Part shown: positions 8,377 to 17,813 of the stretch, in pieces
Layout of the letters: each line of letters starts with the position of its first letter
How positions within the stretch are numbered: position 1 is the stretch's first letter
Notes under the pieces: model-generated
Database searches by the model: none
Told to the model about the DNA's origin: nothing
What the model saw: the letters and a program-made list of their open reading frames with translations, nothing else
Made by a program: the position numbers and the translations under genes
NCBI GenBank assembly: GCA_963789785.1
Contig: CAWBNC010000017.1
Coordinates: 94,908-158,907 of the forward strand
Source: JAEULH01 sp963789785
GTDB taxonomy: Bacteria; Pseudomonadota; Alphaproteobacteria; Rhodospirillales; Defluviicoccaceae
Direction: 5' to 3'
Length of the DNA: 64,000 nucleotides

Positions 8377-9630
8377 ATGCCGGCGTCATGGATGGTGGCC
8401 GCAGTCTTGCCGACAACCGCCGAGCCCTTCTTTCGCGCCCACGATCCGGCCGCTGGACAGGCACAGGGCCTGTGCCGAAACTGTCTGGTCTGGATTGACG
8501 CGGCCAATGAGGCTTGCCCGCGCTGCGGCTCGCCCCGCGTCATCCGCCACCGCGAACTGGGCGATCTCGCCTTCGCTCACATCGATTGCGACGCCTTCTA
8601 TGCAGCGGTCGAAAAGCGCGACAACCCGTCGCTGAAGGACAGGCCGGTGATCGTCGGCCATCCCGGCGGCCGCGGCGTCGTCACGACGGCGTGTTATGTT
8701 GCAAGGCGGTTCGGGCCCCGCTCAGCCATGCCGATGTTCCAGGCGCTGCGACTGTGCCCGGACGCCGTCGTCATCCCGCCGAACATGGAGACGTACCGGC
8801 GTGTAAGCCGGCAGATCCGCGCCATCCTTCTCGCCGCTACGCCCATCATAGAGCCGGTTTCGCTCGACGAAGCTTACCTGGACCTTAGCGACGATGTCCG
8901 GCTGAGCGCGGATCGCCCGGCTGTCTTGCTGGCGGAAATCGCGCTCGCGGTCGAGCGCAAGATCGGTATCACCATCTCGGTCGGCCTCGCCCCGAACAAG
9001 TTTCTCGCCAAGCTCGCCTCCGACCTCGACAAGCCGCGCGGCTTCGCCGTCATCGGCCGCGCCGAAGCCAAGGATGTGCTTGCGCCGATGGCGGTGGGCA
9101 AGATTCTGGGCGTGGGCCATGCCACCGCGGCGAAGCTGGCGGCGATGGGCATTGTTACGATCGCCGACCTCCAGGCCATCCCGCCGCCGCTGCTGGTCGC
9201 CCGTTTCGGTCGGTTCGGCCGGCGGCTGGCGCAATTTGCGCAAGGCGAGGACAATCGCGCGGTCATGCCCACCCGCCGGACAAAAAGCGTCTCGGCGGAG
9301 ACGACCTTTCGCGACGACCTTCGCGCGCCGGATGAACTCGCCGCAGCCCTGACGCCGCTCGGCGAGCGGGTCGCCGCCCGGCTGGCGCGGGCCGAACTCG
9401 GCGGTCGAACCGTGGTGTTGAAGCTGAAGACGGCGGATTTCCGGATCCTGACCCGCCATTACCGTCTCGCCGATTCGACGAGGCGGGCCGACGTCATCCT
9501 GCGCGCGGGCCTGGCACTTCTCCGGCGCGAGGCGACGGGACGGGCCTTCCGCCTGATCGGCATCGGCCTCACCGACTTGTGCACGGCGGAGGCAGCCGAT
9601 GCACCGGACCTGTTTGCCGGCCTTGATTAG
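8377..9630 (+). CDS. dinB: DNA polymerase IV (Y family) with N-terminal zinc finger
   Basis: This is a translesion DNA polymerase of 417 residues. Catalytic motifs are present: FAHIDCDAFYAAVEKRD near residue 65 and SLDEAYLDLS near 165. The GLAPNKFLAKLASDLDKPRG thumb and a C-terminal little-finger domain follow. Ahead of the catalytic core sits an extra module with Cys33-x2-Cys36 and Cys47-x2-Cys50, a probable zinc ribbon. I recall such extensions in some alphaproteobacterial DinB proteins; E. coli DinB lacks it. The start could be ATG 8377 or ATG 8392. I see no LexA box just upstream. The 3' end overlaps the convergent PqiA-like gene by 4 bp. Confidence 0.93.
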   Translation: MPASWMVAAVLPTTAEPFFRAHDPAAGQAQGLCRNCLVWIDAANEACPRCGSPRVIRHRELGDLAFAHIDCDAFYAAVEKRDNPSLKDRPVIVGHPGGRGVVTTACYVARRFGPRSAMPMFQALRLCPDAVVIPPNMETYRRVSRQIRAILLAATPIIEPVSLDEAYLDLSDDVRLSADRPAVLLAEIALAVERKIGITISVGLAPNKFLAKLASDLDKPRGFAVIGRAEAKDVLAPMAVGKILGVGHATAAKLAAMGIVTIADLQAIPPPLLVARFGRFGRRLAQFAQGEDNRAVMPTRRTKSVSAETTFRDDLRAPDELAAALTPLGERVAARLARAELGGRTVVLKLKTADFRILTRHYRLADSTRRADVILRAGLALLRREATGRAFRLIGIGLTDLCTAEAADAPDLFAGLD

Positions 9631-10148
9631 GGCGAGCGCAAGCCGTTTCGCTCTTCAGCCCGCGCGGCAAGCGCCAGGCGCATCAGTCGGCTGCAGTACA
9701 TTGTCAGCGCGATCGAGATAATGAAGGGGATGATCGCCGGGGCGACGGCTGCGTCCGCGAAGGCGCGCGTCTTGGCGGCAAAAACGAGCAGGGCAACGAC
9801 GAACACGTCCAGCATCGACCACTTGCCGATGCCTTCGAGAAGAGCGGGCAGGTGGCGCGGCGCCGGCCTGCCGTCGCGCCAGCGCCACCACAGCACGAGC
9901 AGGGCCAGATTTTTGGCTACGGGGACGGCGATAGAGAATGAGATGACGATGGCCGCAATCAGCAGGTCGCCCTGGCCGATCAGCAGCAAAATGCCATCGA
10001 GGATCGAGTACGCGCCGTGGAAGATCCAGAAGTTACGGACCTTCATGATCGGCAGCGTAAGGCCCAGACCGAGACACATCAACGCAACGGCGAGCAGGAA
10101 CGGAACATAACGGCCGCGTCCATATCCGCTTACGGGCACCGGCGGCAT
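9627..10148 (-). CDS. PqiA-like (paraquat-inducible protein A domain) membrane protein
   Basis: This 173-residue integral membrane protein has about four hydrophobic helices. The PqiA-domain pattern is visible: LGLGLTLPIMKVRNFWIFHGAYS near residue 30, then a second helix pair around GKWSMLDVFVVALLVFAAK. PqiA-domain proteins work with MCE-type partners in lipid transport between the membranes, but no pqiB/MCE gene is beside it here. It is a single-domain form, about half the size of E. coli PqiA. It is convergent with dinB. Confidence 0.8.
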   Translation of the reverse strand: MPPVPVSGYGRGRYVPFLLAVALMCLGLGLTLPIMKVRNFWIFHGAYSILDGILLLIGQGDLLIAAIVISFSIAVPVAKNLALLVLWWRWRDGRPAPRHLPALLEGIGKWSMLDVFVVALLVFAAKTRAFADAAVAPAIIPFIISIALTMYCSRLMRLALAARAEERNGLRSP

Positions 10149-10216
10149 GCCTCCATGCGCCTTTCATCACATCTGCGCGGGCGGGCCGTCGGTCGTAGGG
10201 AGCTCGCCATAATGAC

Positions 10217-10247
10217 AAAGCCCCCTGGGCGGACCCAGGGGGCTTTT
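10217..10247 (-). terminator. Rho-independent terminator of the cold shock gene (bidirectional)
   Basis: A GC-rich stem, GCCCCCTGGG paired with CCCAGGGGGC around a four-base loop, is flanked by A and T runs on both sides. It lies 24 bp after the stop of the minus-strand cold shock gene. The A/T flanks let it act on either strand. Confidence 0.85.
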
Positions 10248-10270
10248 CAAACTCTAGCCGTGCGCGGCGA

Positions 10271-10486
10271 TTAGCCGACGAGCGAGAGATTCTCGGCCGA
10301 GCTCTTGCCGTTGCGGCCCGGGACGAGCTCGTACTCGACCCGCTGCCCCTCGGCGAGGTTGCTGATGCCAGCGCGCTCGACGGCAGAAATATGCACGAAT
10401 GCGTCCGCTCCGCCGCTATCCGGCTGGATAAAGCCAAAGCCCTTGGTGTGGTTGAACCACTTCACAGTTCCGGTCGTCACGTTCAT
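10271..10486 (-). CDS. cspA: Cold shock protein (CspA family)
   Basis: A 71-residue single cold shock domain that binds RNA and single-stranded DNA. RNP1 (KGFGFIQP) and RNP2-like (DAFVHISAV) motifs are both present. The ATG at 10486 gives the family's normal length, and a GAGG lies just upstream. An in-frame ATG at 10525 would add 13 unrelated residues and is less likely. A strong terminator follows. A 5' untranslated region is expected upstream of 10486, but I cannot map it. Confidence 0.94.
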   Translation of the reverse strand: MNVTTGTVKWFNHTKGFGFIQPDSGGADAFVHISAVERAGISNLAEGQRVEYELVPGRNGKSSAENLSLVG

Positions 10487-10829
10487 TGCCTCACATAACT
10501 GGAAACGCGCCAGGCGACATGCCAAAGCGCAGATAGCTTCAACGTCTTTTTAGGATGTGAGCCGACCACGCGAAAAGCGAAGCAGCAACCAAAATCGAAG
10601 CGTTAGAAACTACTCGAAACGACATAGATCATTTCGCGCCCCGATACAAGGATCAGAAAGAACCCGGCTCGTGACATTTCTACGGCCCGTCGTATGACAT
10701 AATTTCCGGGCGCGCTTCGGCCACACTGAAGGGGTTGCAACCGCGTCGTCGCTGGCGTCCTAATGGACGCAACCGTGTCCGGCTCGAATGACACCGACGC
10801 AAAACGCGAAACGAGGGAAGGAAACAACA

Positions 10830-11948
10830 ATGCTCATCGGGGTGCCGAAGGAAATAAAGAACCACGAGTATCGGGTCGGGATGACCCCCGACAGCGTTCG
10901 CGAGATGAAGGCCCACGGCCACGAGATCGTCGTCGAGACCCAGGCCGGCGGCGGGATCGGCTCGTCGGATGAGAATTACCGGGCCGTCGGCGCCGACATC
11001 GCCGCAAAGGCCGATGACGTGTTCGCAGCCGCCGACATGATCGTCAAGGTCAAGGAACCGCAGGCCGGCGAGCGGAAGATGCTGCGCGATGGCCAGATCC
11101 TGTTCACCTACCTGCACTTGGCCCCCGATCCGGATCAGACCCGCGATCTGGTCGACAGCGGCGCGGTCTGCATCGCCTACGAAACCGTGACCGACGGGCA
11201 CGGCGGCCTGCCGCTGCTGGCGCCGATGTCGCAGGTCGCCGGCCGGCTTTCGATTCAGGCCGGAGCCCACTGCCTGGAGCGGGCGCACGGCGGCAAGGGC
11301 ATTCTTCTGGGCGGCGTTCCCGGAGTCGCGCCGGCGAAGGTGGTTGTCATCGGCGGCGGCGTTGTCGGCGAAAACGCCATCCTCATGGCGCTGGGCATGG
11401 GCGCCGAAGTGACCGTGCTCGATCGCAATGTCGACGTCCTCGGCCGTCTCGCCCGGCAGTTCGGCCCGGCGCTCAAGACCGTCTACTCGAACCGGGCGAC
11501 GCTTGAGCAGTACGTCCTCGATGCCGATCTCGTGGTCGGCGCCGTGCTCGTCCACGGCGCCGAAGCGCCCAAGCTGGTCACCGCCGAGATGGTCAGGAAA
11601 ATGCGGGCCGGCTCGGTGCTCGTCGATGTCGCCATCGACCAGGGCGGCTGCTTCGAGACCTCCCACGCGACGACCCATGCGGATCCGACCTATGTCGTCG
11701 ACGACGTGGTCCATTATTGCGTCGCCAACATGCCGGGCGCGGTGCCGAGCACGTCGACCTACGCGCTGAATAACGTCACCCTCCCGTACGCCCTTGCACT
11801 CGCCGATCGCGGCTACAGGCAGGCGCTGCTCGACAATCCCAACTTCCGCGAGGGTCTGAACGTCTGCTACGGCAAGGTCACCTACCGTGCGGTCGCCGAT
11901 GACCTCGGCTACGGCTACGTCGACGCGAAGACGGCACTTAGCGAGTGA
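10830..11948 (+). CDS. ald: Alanine dehydrogenase
   Basis: Catalyses reversible oxidative deamination of L-alanine to pyruvate with NAD+. The 372-residue product starts with the diagnostic MLIGVPKEIKNHEYRVGMTP. It carries the FTYLHLAPD catalytic segment near residue 94 and the Rossmann motif VVVIGGGVVGENA near 170. The start is ATG 10830, preceded by AGGGAAGGAAA; an upstream in-frame ATG at 10788 would add 14 residues without family similarity. An amino acid permease follows 47 bp downstream on the same strand, which suggests uptake and use of alanine as carbon and nitrogen source. Confidence 0.96.
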   Translation: MLIGVPKEIKNHEYRVGMTPDSVREMKAHGHEIVVETQAGGGIGSSDENYRAVGADIAAKADDVFAAADMIVKVKEPQAGERKMLRDGQILFTYLHLAPDPDQTRDLVDSGAVCIAYETVTDGHGGLPLLAPMSQVAGRLSIQAGAHCLERAHGGKGILLGGVPGVAPAKVVVIGGGVVGENAILMALGMGAEVTVLDRNVDVLGRLARQFGPALKTVYSNRATLEQYVLDADLVVGAVLVHGAEAPKLVTAEMVRKMRAGSVLVDVAIDQGGCFETSHATTHADPTYVVDDVVHYCVANMPGAVPSTSTYALNNVTLPYALALADRGYRQALLDNPNFREGLNVCYGKVTYRAVADDLGYGYVDAKTALSE

Positions 11949-11995
11949 ACGAATAAACAGTGCGGCGAAACGCCGCCTCAGGGAGGAATACCGTC

Positions 11996-13459
11996 ATGGA
12001 ATCATCGCCCTATCTGGCGCGCAAGCCCGTTCACGAACTCGTCCGCTCCGGCGGCGAAAGCAGCGGACTGGAGCGCACGCTCGGGCCGTGGAACCTGCTC
12101 GCGCTCGGCGTCGGCGCGATCATCGGCGCCGGCATTTTCGTCATCACCGGCACGGCCGCGGCGCAATACGCCGGTCCGGCGATCATGCTGTCCTTCGTCC
12201 TCGGCGCCATCGCCTGCGGGTTCGTCGGGCTGTGCTACACCGAGTTCGCGACGCTCATCCCGATTTCGGGCAGCGCCTACACGTATGCCTACGCGACCCT
12301 CGGCGAACTGATCGCCTGGATCATCGGCTGGGATCTGATCCTGGAGTACGCCATGGTCGGCGCGACGGTTTCCGTCGGCTGGTCGGGCTACGTCGTCAGC
12401 CTGCTCGCCGACCTGGGGCTCCACCTGCCGCCTTCGCTCACGGCGGCGCCGGGCAGCATTGTTCATGCCGCCGACGGCAGCCAGGTGACGGCGGTCTTCA
12501 ACCTGCCGGCCTTCGCCGTCGTCGCCGCGCTGACCGCCCTTCTGATCATCGGCATCAAGGAGTCCGCGCGCTTCAACGTCCTTATCGTGGTCATTAAAGT
12601 CGGCGTCGTCCTGGTCTTCATCGCCGCCGGCGTGTCCTTCGTCGTCACCGCCAACTGGCACCCGTTCATTCCCGAAAATACCGGGACCTTCGGCCAATTC
12701 GGCTGGACCGGCATCCTCCGCGGGGCGGCGGTTGTCTTCTTCGCCTACATCGGCTTCGACGCGGTCTCGACGGCGGCGCAGGAGGCGAAAAACCCGCAGA
12801 AGCACATGCCGATCGGTATTCTCGGTTCGCTGATCATCTGCACCCTGCTGTACATGGCGGTTGCCGCCGTCCTGACCGGGCTCGTTCCCTATCCGCAACT
12901 CAATGTGCCGGACCCGATCGCCAAGGGCATCGACGTCATCGGCGTGCCCTGGCTTGCGGTGCTGGTCAAGGTCGGCGCGCTGCTCGGCCTGACCTCGGTG
13001 ATTCTCGTTTTTCTCTACGGGCAGAGCCGGATCTTTTTCACCATGGCCGGGGACGGCCTCCTGCCACCGGTCTTTCGCACTCTGCACGCGCGCTTTCACA
13101 CGCCCTATCTCGGCCACCTGATCCTCGGCCTCGCAGTCGGCATCGTCGGCGGACTGGTGCCGATCGGGATCCTCGGCGAGCTGGTTAGCATCGGTACGCT
13201 ATTCGCGTTCGTCGTCGTTTGCGCCGGGATCATCTACCTGCGCCGGGCGCAGCCCGATCTGGCGCGGCCGTTCCGCTGTCCGGCGGTGCCGTGGGTGCCG
13301 GCGGCCGGAATCGCGAGCTGCCTGTTTTTGATGATCGGGCTGCCGTTCGACACCTGGTTGCGACTGGTTGTATGGCTGGCGATCGGCTTCGCGATCTACT
13401 TCGGATACAGCCGCCGGCACAGCAACCTGGCCGTGGGCAGGCAAGAAGCGGCCGAGTAG
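11996..13459 (+). CDS. Amino acid permease (APC superfamily, cationic amino acid transporter type)
   Basis: An inner-membrane amino acid transporter of 488 residues with about 12 hydrophobic helices. The APC signature GVGAIIGAGIFVITG lies near residue 36, and GFDAVSTAAQEAKNPQKHMP near the middle is typical of the CAT/YfnA branch. The start ATG 11996 has GGGAGGA upstream. It lies just after alanine dehydrogenase, with a small hairpin (GCGGCG/CGCCGC) in the gap, so it probably imports alanine or a related amino acid. Substrate specificity cannot be read from the sequence. Confidence 0.9.
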   Translation: MESSPYLARKPVHELVRSGGESSGLERTLGPWNLLALGVGAIIGAGIFVITGTAAAQYAGPAIMLSFVLGAIACGFVGLCYTEFATLIPISGSAYTYAYATLGELIAWIIGWDLILEYAMVGATVSVGWSGYVVSLLADLGLHLPPSLTAAPGSIVHAADGSQVTAVFNLPAFAVVAALTALLIIGIKESARFNVLIVVIKVGVVLVFIAAGVSFVVTANWHPFIPENTGTFGQFGWTGILRGAAVVFFAYIGFDAVSTAAQEAKNPQKHMPIGILGSLIICTLLYMAVAAVLTGLVPYPQLNVPDPIAKGIDVIGVPWLAVLVKVGALLGLTSVILVFLYGQSRIFFTMAGDGLLPPVFRTLHARFHTPYLGHLILGLAVGIVGGLVPIGILGELVSIGTLFAFVVVCAGIIYLRRAQPDLARPFRCPAVPWVPAAGIASCLFLMIGLPFDTWLRLVVWLAIGFAIYFGYSRRHSNLAVGRQEAAE

Positions 13460-13487
13460 GGCGCCGGCGCCGGGAAAGCCCTGAGTC

Positions 13488-13937
13488 TCAGACCCTTGCC
13501 GCGGACCGGCGGGTGTGGCCGAGAATTGCTTCGGCCTCATCCGCCGTGACGATTGCCTTGCCGACGGGCCAGAGCGACAGCACCGCGAGCTTGAGATGAG
13601 CCCAGGCGAACGGAATGCCGATGATGGTGAGCGCGAGGGCGACGGCCGTGATCACGTGGCCCAGCGCCAGCCACCAGCCGGCGAGCACGAACCAGATCAG
13701 GTTGCCGACGAACCCCAGTGCCCCGGTTCCGAAATCCTGCCGCCCCGAGACGAGATCGCGCGGCAGGGCGGTGTAGCCGAACGGCAGCAGCGTGTACGCG
13801 GCAACGTTGAATGCGGCACGCGCCCAGGGCAGGCCGATGATCGTGATCGCCATGAGGACCGCCGCGATCAGCCAGGCGAGGGTCATCCACAGGCCGCCGG
13901 TGAAGATCCACAGCACATTGAGAAGGGCGCTCAGCAT
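13488..13937 (-). CDS. yccF: YccF-domain inner membrane protein
   Basis: A 149-residue membrane protein with two copies of the YccF motif: NVLWIFTGGLWMTLAWLIAA ... TIIGLPWARAAF and NLIWFVLAGWWLALGH ... TIIGIPFAWAHLKL. I place the start at ATG 13937, preceded by GGGAG, which trims 28 N-terminal residues from the longest reading frame and gives the family's usual MLSALLNVLW beginning. The function of the family is unknown. The gene is single and divergent from the ParA-like gene. Confidence 0.87.
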   Translation of the reverse strand: MLSALLNVLWIFTGGLWMTLAWLIAAVLMAITIIGLPWARAAFNVAAYTLLPFGYTALPRDLVSGRQDFGTGALGFVGNLIWFVLAGWWLALGHVITAVALALTIIGIPFAWAHLKLAVLSLWPVGKAIVTADEAEAILGHTRRSAARV

Positions 13938-14189
13938 CCGCTTTCTCCCGGTCGAGGGGGCAAGCGTCCGCCACCCGCGCCGATATGTGGGCCGGTAGTG
14001 GCGCGTAATCCACTCCCCCATAACGGATCTGGAGGCGCGAGTACTGGGCGTTCCGGCATTGGCGCTGCGATTTCCATTGATCGCGTCTGCGCGCCGCGTC
14101 TACACGATCTAGAGGGCTCGGCACCGGATCGCCCTGCGGCTGGTAGCTGCTGCTACGGTCGCTCAAGATGGGCGATGGAGGAGACGCCG

Positions 14190-14825
14190 ATGGCCGCGAA
14201 AATCCTGACCATCGCCCAGCAGAAGGGCGGCGCCGGCAAGACGACGCTGGCGGCGCAGCTCGCCGTCGCCTTCGCCGCCGGCGGAAAGAGGGTCGCGCTG
14301 ATCGACATCGACCCGCAGAAAAGCCTCGCCGCCTGGCATCGGGCGCGCAGCGAAACCACTCCGGCCGCGACGCATGCGCTGCATCTGAGCGAGGTCGCCG
14401 GCTACAGGGTCACCAACGAGATCTCGCGCCTGCGCCAGCACTACGACCTGCTCATCATCGACAGCCCGCCCCATGCCGAAACCGAGGCGAAGGTCGCGGT
14501 TCGCGCCGCCGACCTGGTCCTCGTTCCGGTCCAGCCGAGCCCGATGGATATCTGGGCGACGCGGCCGACCCTGGATCTGGCTCGGGGCGAAAAGGTCCCC
14601 GTTCTGGTGGTGCTGAATCGCGTTCCTGCGCGCGGCAGGATCGTCGAGACGATCCGCGCCCAGCTCAGCGCCGACGCGCTTCCGGTCGCCGGCGCCATGA
14701 TCGGCAACCGCCTGGCCTTCGCGTCCAGCATGATGATCGGCCGCTCGGTGCTGGAAACGGCCCCGCGCAGCCCGGCGGCCGCCGAGGTCCGGGCGCTGGC
14801 CGCGGAAATCGACGCGGCGTTGTAG
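14190..14825 (+). CDS. ParA-family (deviant Walker) ATPase
   Basis: A 211-residue ParA/MinD-like ATPase. The deviant Walker A QQKGGAGKTTLAAQLA is at residues 9-24. DIDPQKSLAAWH follows as the A' motif and LLIIDSPPH as Walker B. The start ATG 14190 has GGAGGAG seven bases upstream; an in-frame ATG at 14175 lies within that site. No ParB or centromere-like repeats are beside it, and the length fits the short ParA proteins used for plasmid or cargo positioning. It could be a chromosomal orphan ParA. The client is unknown. Confidence 0.88.
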   Translation: MAAKILTIAQQKGGAGKTTLAAQLAVAFAAGGKRVALIDIDPQKSLAAWHRARSETTPAATHALHLSEVAGYRVTNEISRLRQHYDLLIIDSPPHAETEAKVAVRAADLVLVPVQPSPMDIWATRPTLDLARGEKVPVLVVLNRVPARGRIVETIRAQLSADALPVAGAMIGNRLAFASSMMIGRSVLETAPRSPAAAEVRALAAEIDAAL

Positions 14826-14889
14826 GCGCACAGTCGCTTGGGCTAATTCATCGGCATGAAGACGACCCACAGCAGCGGACCGTGCGGCC

Positions 14890-16217
14890 GTGCACGTCAT
14901 CGGCGGCGGCCTTGCCGGCAGCGAGGCGGCGTGGCAGCTGGCGCGCCGCGGCGTGCCCGTCGTCCTCCACGAGATGCGCCCGGTCGCGCCCGACCGCCGC
15001 CCACCGCGGCGACGGCCTTGCCGAACTGGTCTGCTCCAACTCCTTCCGCTCCGACGACTCCGAGGCCAACGCCGTCGGCCTGCTCCACGAGGAGATGCGC
15101 CGGGCCGGGTCGCTGATTCTGAGCGCCGCGGACGCAACGCGGGTGCCGGCCGGCTCTGCGTTGGCTGTCGACCGCGAGGCCTTCAGCGGCCGAGTCGAAG
15201 CGGCGCTAACGGCCGAGCCGCTGGTGACGATCCGCCGCGCGCGAGGTCGCGGGTCTGCCGCCGGCCGAGTGGGACAGCGTGATCGTCGCCACTGGACCGC
15301 TCACCGCGCCGCCTCTGGCCGAGGCCCTGCGCGCTCTCACCGGAGAGGACGCGCTCGCCTTCTTCGACGCCATCGCCCCCGTCGTCTACCGCGACAGCAT
15401 CGACTTCGCCAAGGCCTGGTACCAGTCGCGCTACGACAAGGGCGAGGGCCGCGACTACATCAACTGCCCGCTCTCGCGCGAGCAGTACGAAGCCTTCATC
15501 GCCGCCCTGCTGGCCGCCGAGGCGATGGAGTTCAAGGACTGGGAAAAGGACACGCCGTACTTCGAGGGCTGCCTGCCGATCGAGGTCATGGCCGCGCGCG
15601 GGCCCGAGACACTGGCTTACGGGCCGATGAAGCCGGTCGGCCTGACCAACCCGCATGCGCCGGGCCGGCGCGCCCACGCCGTCGTCCAGCTCCGCCAGGA
15701 CAACGCGCTGGGCACGCTCTACAACATCGTCGGCTTCCAGACCAAGCTGCGCCACGCCGAGCAGGTCCGGGTCTTCAGGATGATTCCGGGGCTTGAGGAG
15801 GCCGAGTTCGCCCGGCTCGGCGGGTTGCACCGCAACACCTTCGTCAACAGCCCCCGCCTGCTCGATCCGACCCTGCGGCTGAAGGCGCGCCCGACGATCC
15901 GTCTCGCCGGCCAGATCACCGGCTGCGAAGGCTACGTCGAGAGCGCCGCCATCGGCCTGCTCGCCGGCCGCTTCGCCGCCGCCGAGCGCCACGGCGCCGC
16001 GCCCGTTCCGCCGCCGCCGACGACCGCGATGGGCGCGCTCCTCGGCCACATCACCGGGGGCGCTACGGCCGAAACCTTCCAGCCGATGAACGTCAACTTC
16101 GGCCTGTTCCCGCCGCTCCACGACGATGCCGGCGCGGGGCGCAAGCGTCTGCGCGGCCGCGACCGCAAACAGGCCCTGAGCGCCCGGGCGCTGGCGGATC
16201 TGGCGGGGTGGCTTTAG
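14890..16217 (+). CDS. trmFO: tRNA (uracil-54-C5)-methyltransferase, folate-dependent, TrmFO (frameshifted)
   Basis: This flavoprotein makes m5U54 in the T loop of tRNA using methylene-tetrahydrofolate. The FAD-binding motif HVIGGGLAGSEAAWQLARRG opens the protein. GDGLAELVCSNSFRSDD and later YGPMKPVGLTNPHAPGRRAH are family hallmarks. At least two frameshifts break the reading: a +1 near 14985 (one extra C in GCGCCCGACC) and a +1 near 15243. With these corrected, the length is about 442 residues, normal for the family. The start is uncertain: GTG 14890, or an upstream ATG 14856 reached through a further shift. The clean C-terminal part is 15279-16217. Sequencing error is more likely than real loss. 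Confidence 0.85.
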
Positions 16218-16780
16218 CCGCACAGCTTCTGGTACTCATCTCGGCGCCTACCTTGGCGACGAGAGAAGCTACTAATGGTATTGCGTCCAGCAATATTTCA
16301 ATATATTGGATCGTATCCCTGTCGCGGCACACCAGACACAGCGAAGGCATAGCGGCCATGAACGATGCGCACGAGCAAGAAGCGAGACGCAAGGCGTTCC
16401 TTGATTGGGCGGAAGACGAAATACAAAATATTGATTGCTTGCGCCTTGACAACGGCGAGGCCTCATTGCTGACAAGGTACAAAAAGACCATTCTGTTCGG
16501 CATTCTTGAGACACTCGCAAAAGCCTTCGATACTGATCCTTCATCAAGGATCAGATTTGTAAAACTTGTTGAGGCTCAAGGCGTATGGGAAGATGCGACG
16601 CGCATCAGCGTCGTGCACCTGGCAAGAGCCCTGGATCTTGACAAGTCTAACAAATGGGGTGCGCTCAGATATTTCTTGCAAAACGACTTCGCGTGGGCGT
16701 TCGAGGCGGCTTTGGATAGCGCGGACGAACGAAGCATCCTCGATGACCCCGAACTTTCAGATATAGAAAGGTATGTCAAA

Positions 16781-17813
16781 AAGGCTTATCCCTCTGCGTC
16801 CGGCGGTACCGAATGTGGTGGTGACGGCATGAGGTGAGTGGTGTAGAACATAGAGCGAACATCTTTCTTGAGAGGTTCGCCATGTCCGACTTTCCTCGCT
16901 CCATCTTGGCGTTTCAGCGTCAGTTCCCCGATGAGGCCGCGTGCGCGGCGTGGCTGTCGGCTTCGCGCTGGCCCGACGGCTTTTGCTGTCCCAGTTGCGG
17001 TCACGGCAAAGGCTGGAAGCTGGCGACCAAGGCTTTCACCTGGGAGTGCGCCGGCTGCGGCAAGCAGACGTCGGTCACGGCGGGGATCGTGATGCACGGC
17101 TCGAAGCTGCCGCTGAGCGTGTGGTTTTGGGCGGCCTATCTGATGGCCACCCACTCGAACGGCATTTCCGCGCGGCAGATGTGGCGGCAGTTGGGCCTGG
17201 GGTCTTACAAGAGCGCCTGGCTCTTGTGCGCCAAGCTGCGCCGGGCCATGGTCGATCCCACCCGCGCCTTGCTGTCGGGTGTGGTCGAGATCGACGAAAC
17301 GCACGTGTCCCACCGCACCAAGGATGACCCGGTGGCGGGCGGACACGGGCGAAGCCCGGACGGCAAGATGCAGGTCGTCGTCGCCGTCGAGATCATCGAA
17401 AAGGCTCCCGGACGCTTGCGCCTGGGGGCGATCGAGGACGCCTCGTCGGCCAGCCTGCACCCGTTCGTCAAGGCCAATGTCGCCGCCGGCTCCACCCTCA
17501 GGACCGACGGCTGGAGCGCCTACCCCGGCGTTGCCGGGCTCAAGCACGAGCCCCACGTCGTCGGCGCCATGGCGGCCCACATCGTCCTGCCTTGGGTGCA
17601 CCGCGTCATCGCGAACCTCAAGACATGGGCGCTCGGCGTCTACCATGGCCTCCGCCGCCCCCATCTCCAAGCCTACCTCGACGAGTTCGTCTTCCGCTTC
17701 AATCGCCGGCGCACACCCCATGCCGCGTTCCAAACCCTTCTTGGCATCGCCAGCACCATCAAACCGGCAACCTACAACATGTTGATCGCACCGGAAGCAA
17801 AGGGATAAGCCTT
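16781..17813 (+). mobile_element. Insertion sequence, IS1595 family (ISXO2-like), complete
   Basis: A 1033-bp element with 24-bp terminal inverted repeats, 16781-16804 and 17790-17813. Both begin AAGGCTTATCCCT and differ at three positions. It carries one transposase gene that looks intact and has an 8-bp target duplication. The exact outer boundary is ambiguous by one or two bases, because the flanking A/T letters extend the match. Confidence 0.92.
16882..17808 (+). CDS. IS1595-family transposase
   Basis: A 308-residue transposase. The N-terminal zinc ribbon shows CCPSCGHGKGWK and WECAGCGKQTSVTAGIVMHG, typical of the ISXO2/IS1595 group. The DDE-type catalytic domain follows, with Asp in VEIDETHVSHR and Asp in RTDGWSAYPG, then VHRVIANLKTWALGVYHGL. 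The ATG at 16882 has GAGAGG upstream; the longer frame from 16834 adds 16 residues reading from the element end. The stop lies 5 bp from the right end. No frameshift is seen, so the element may be active. Confidence 0.93.
   Translation: MSDFPRSILAFQRQFPDEAACAAWLSASRWPDGFCCPSCGHGKGWKLATKAFTWECAGCGKQTSVTAGIVMHGSKLPLSVWFWAAYLMATHSNGISARQMWRQLGLGSYKSAWLLCAKLRRAMVDPTRALLSGVVEIDETHVSHRTKDDPVAGGHGRSPDGKMQVVVAVEIIEKAPGRLRLGAIEDASSASLHPFVKANVAAGSTLRTDGWSAYPGVAGLKHEPHVVGAMAAHIVLPWVHRVIANLKTWALGVYHGLRRPHLQAYLDEFVFRFNRRRTPHAAFQTLLGIASTIKPATYNMLIAPEAKG

Noticed and set aside
12002..13117. Minus-strand 371-residue frame over the permease
   Set aside because: Antisense shadow of a well-supported 12-helix transporter; low-complexity charged residues.
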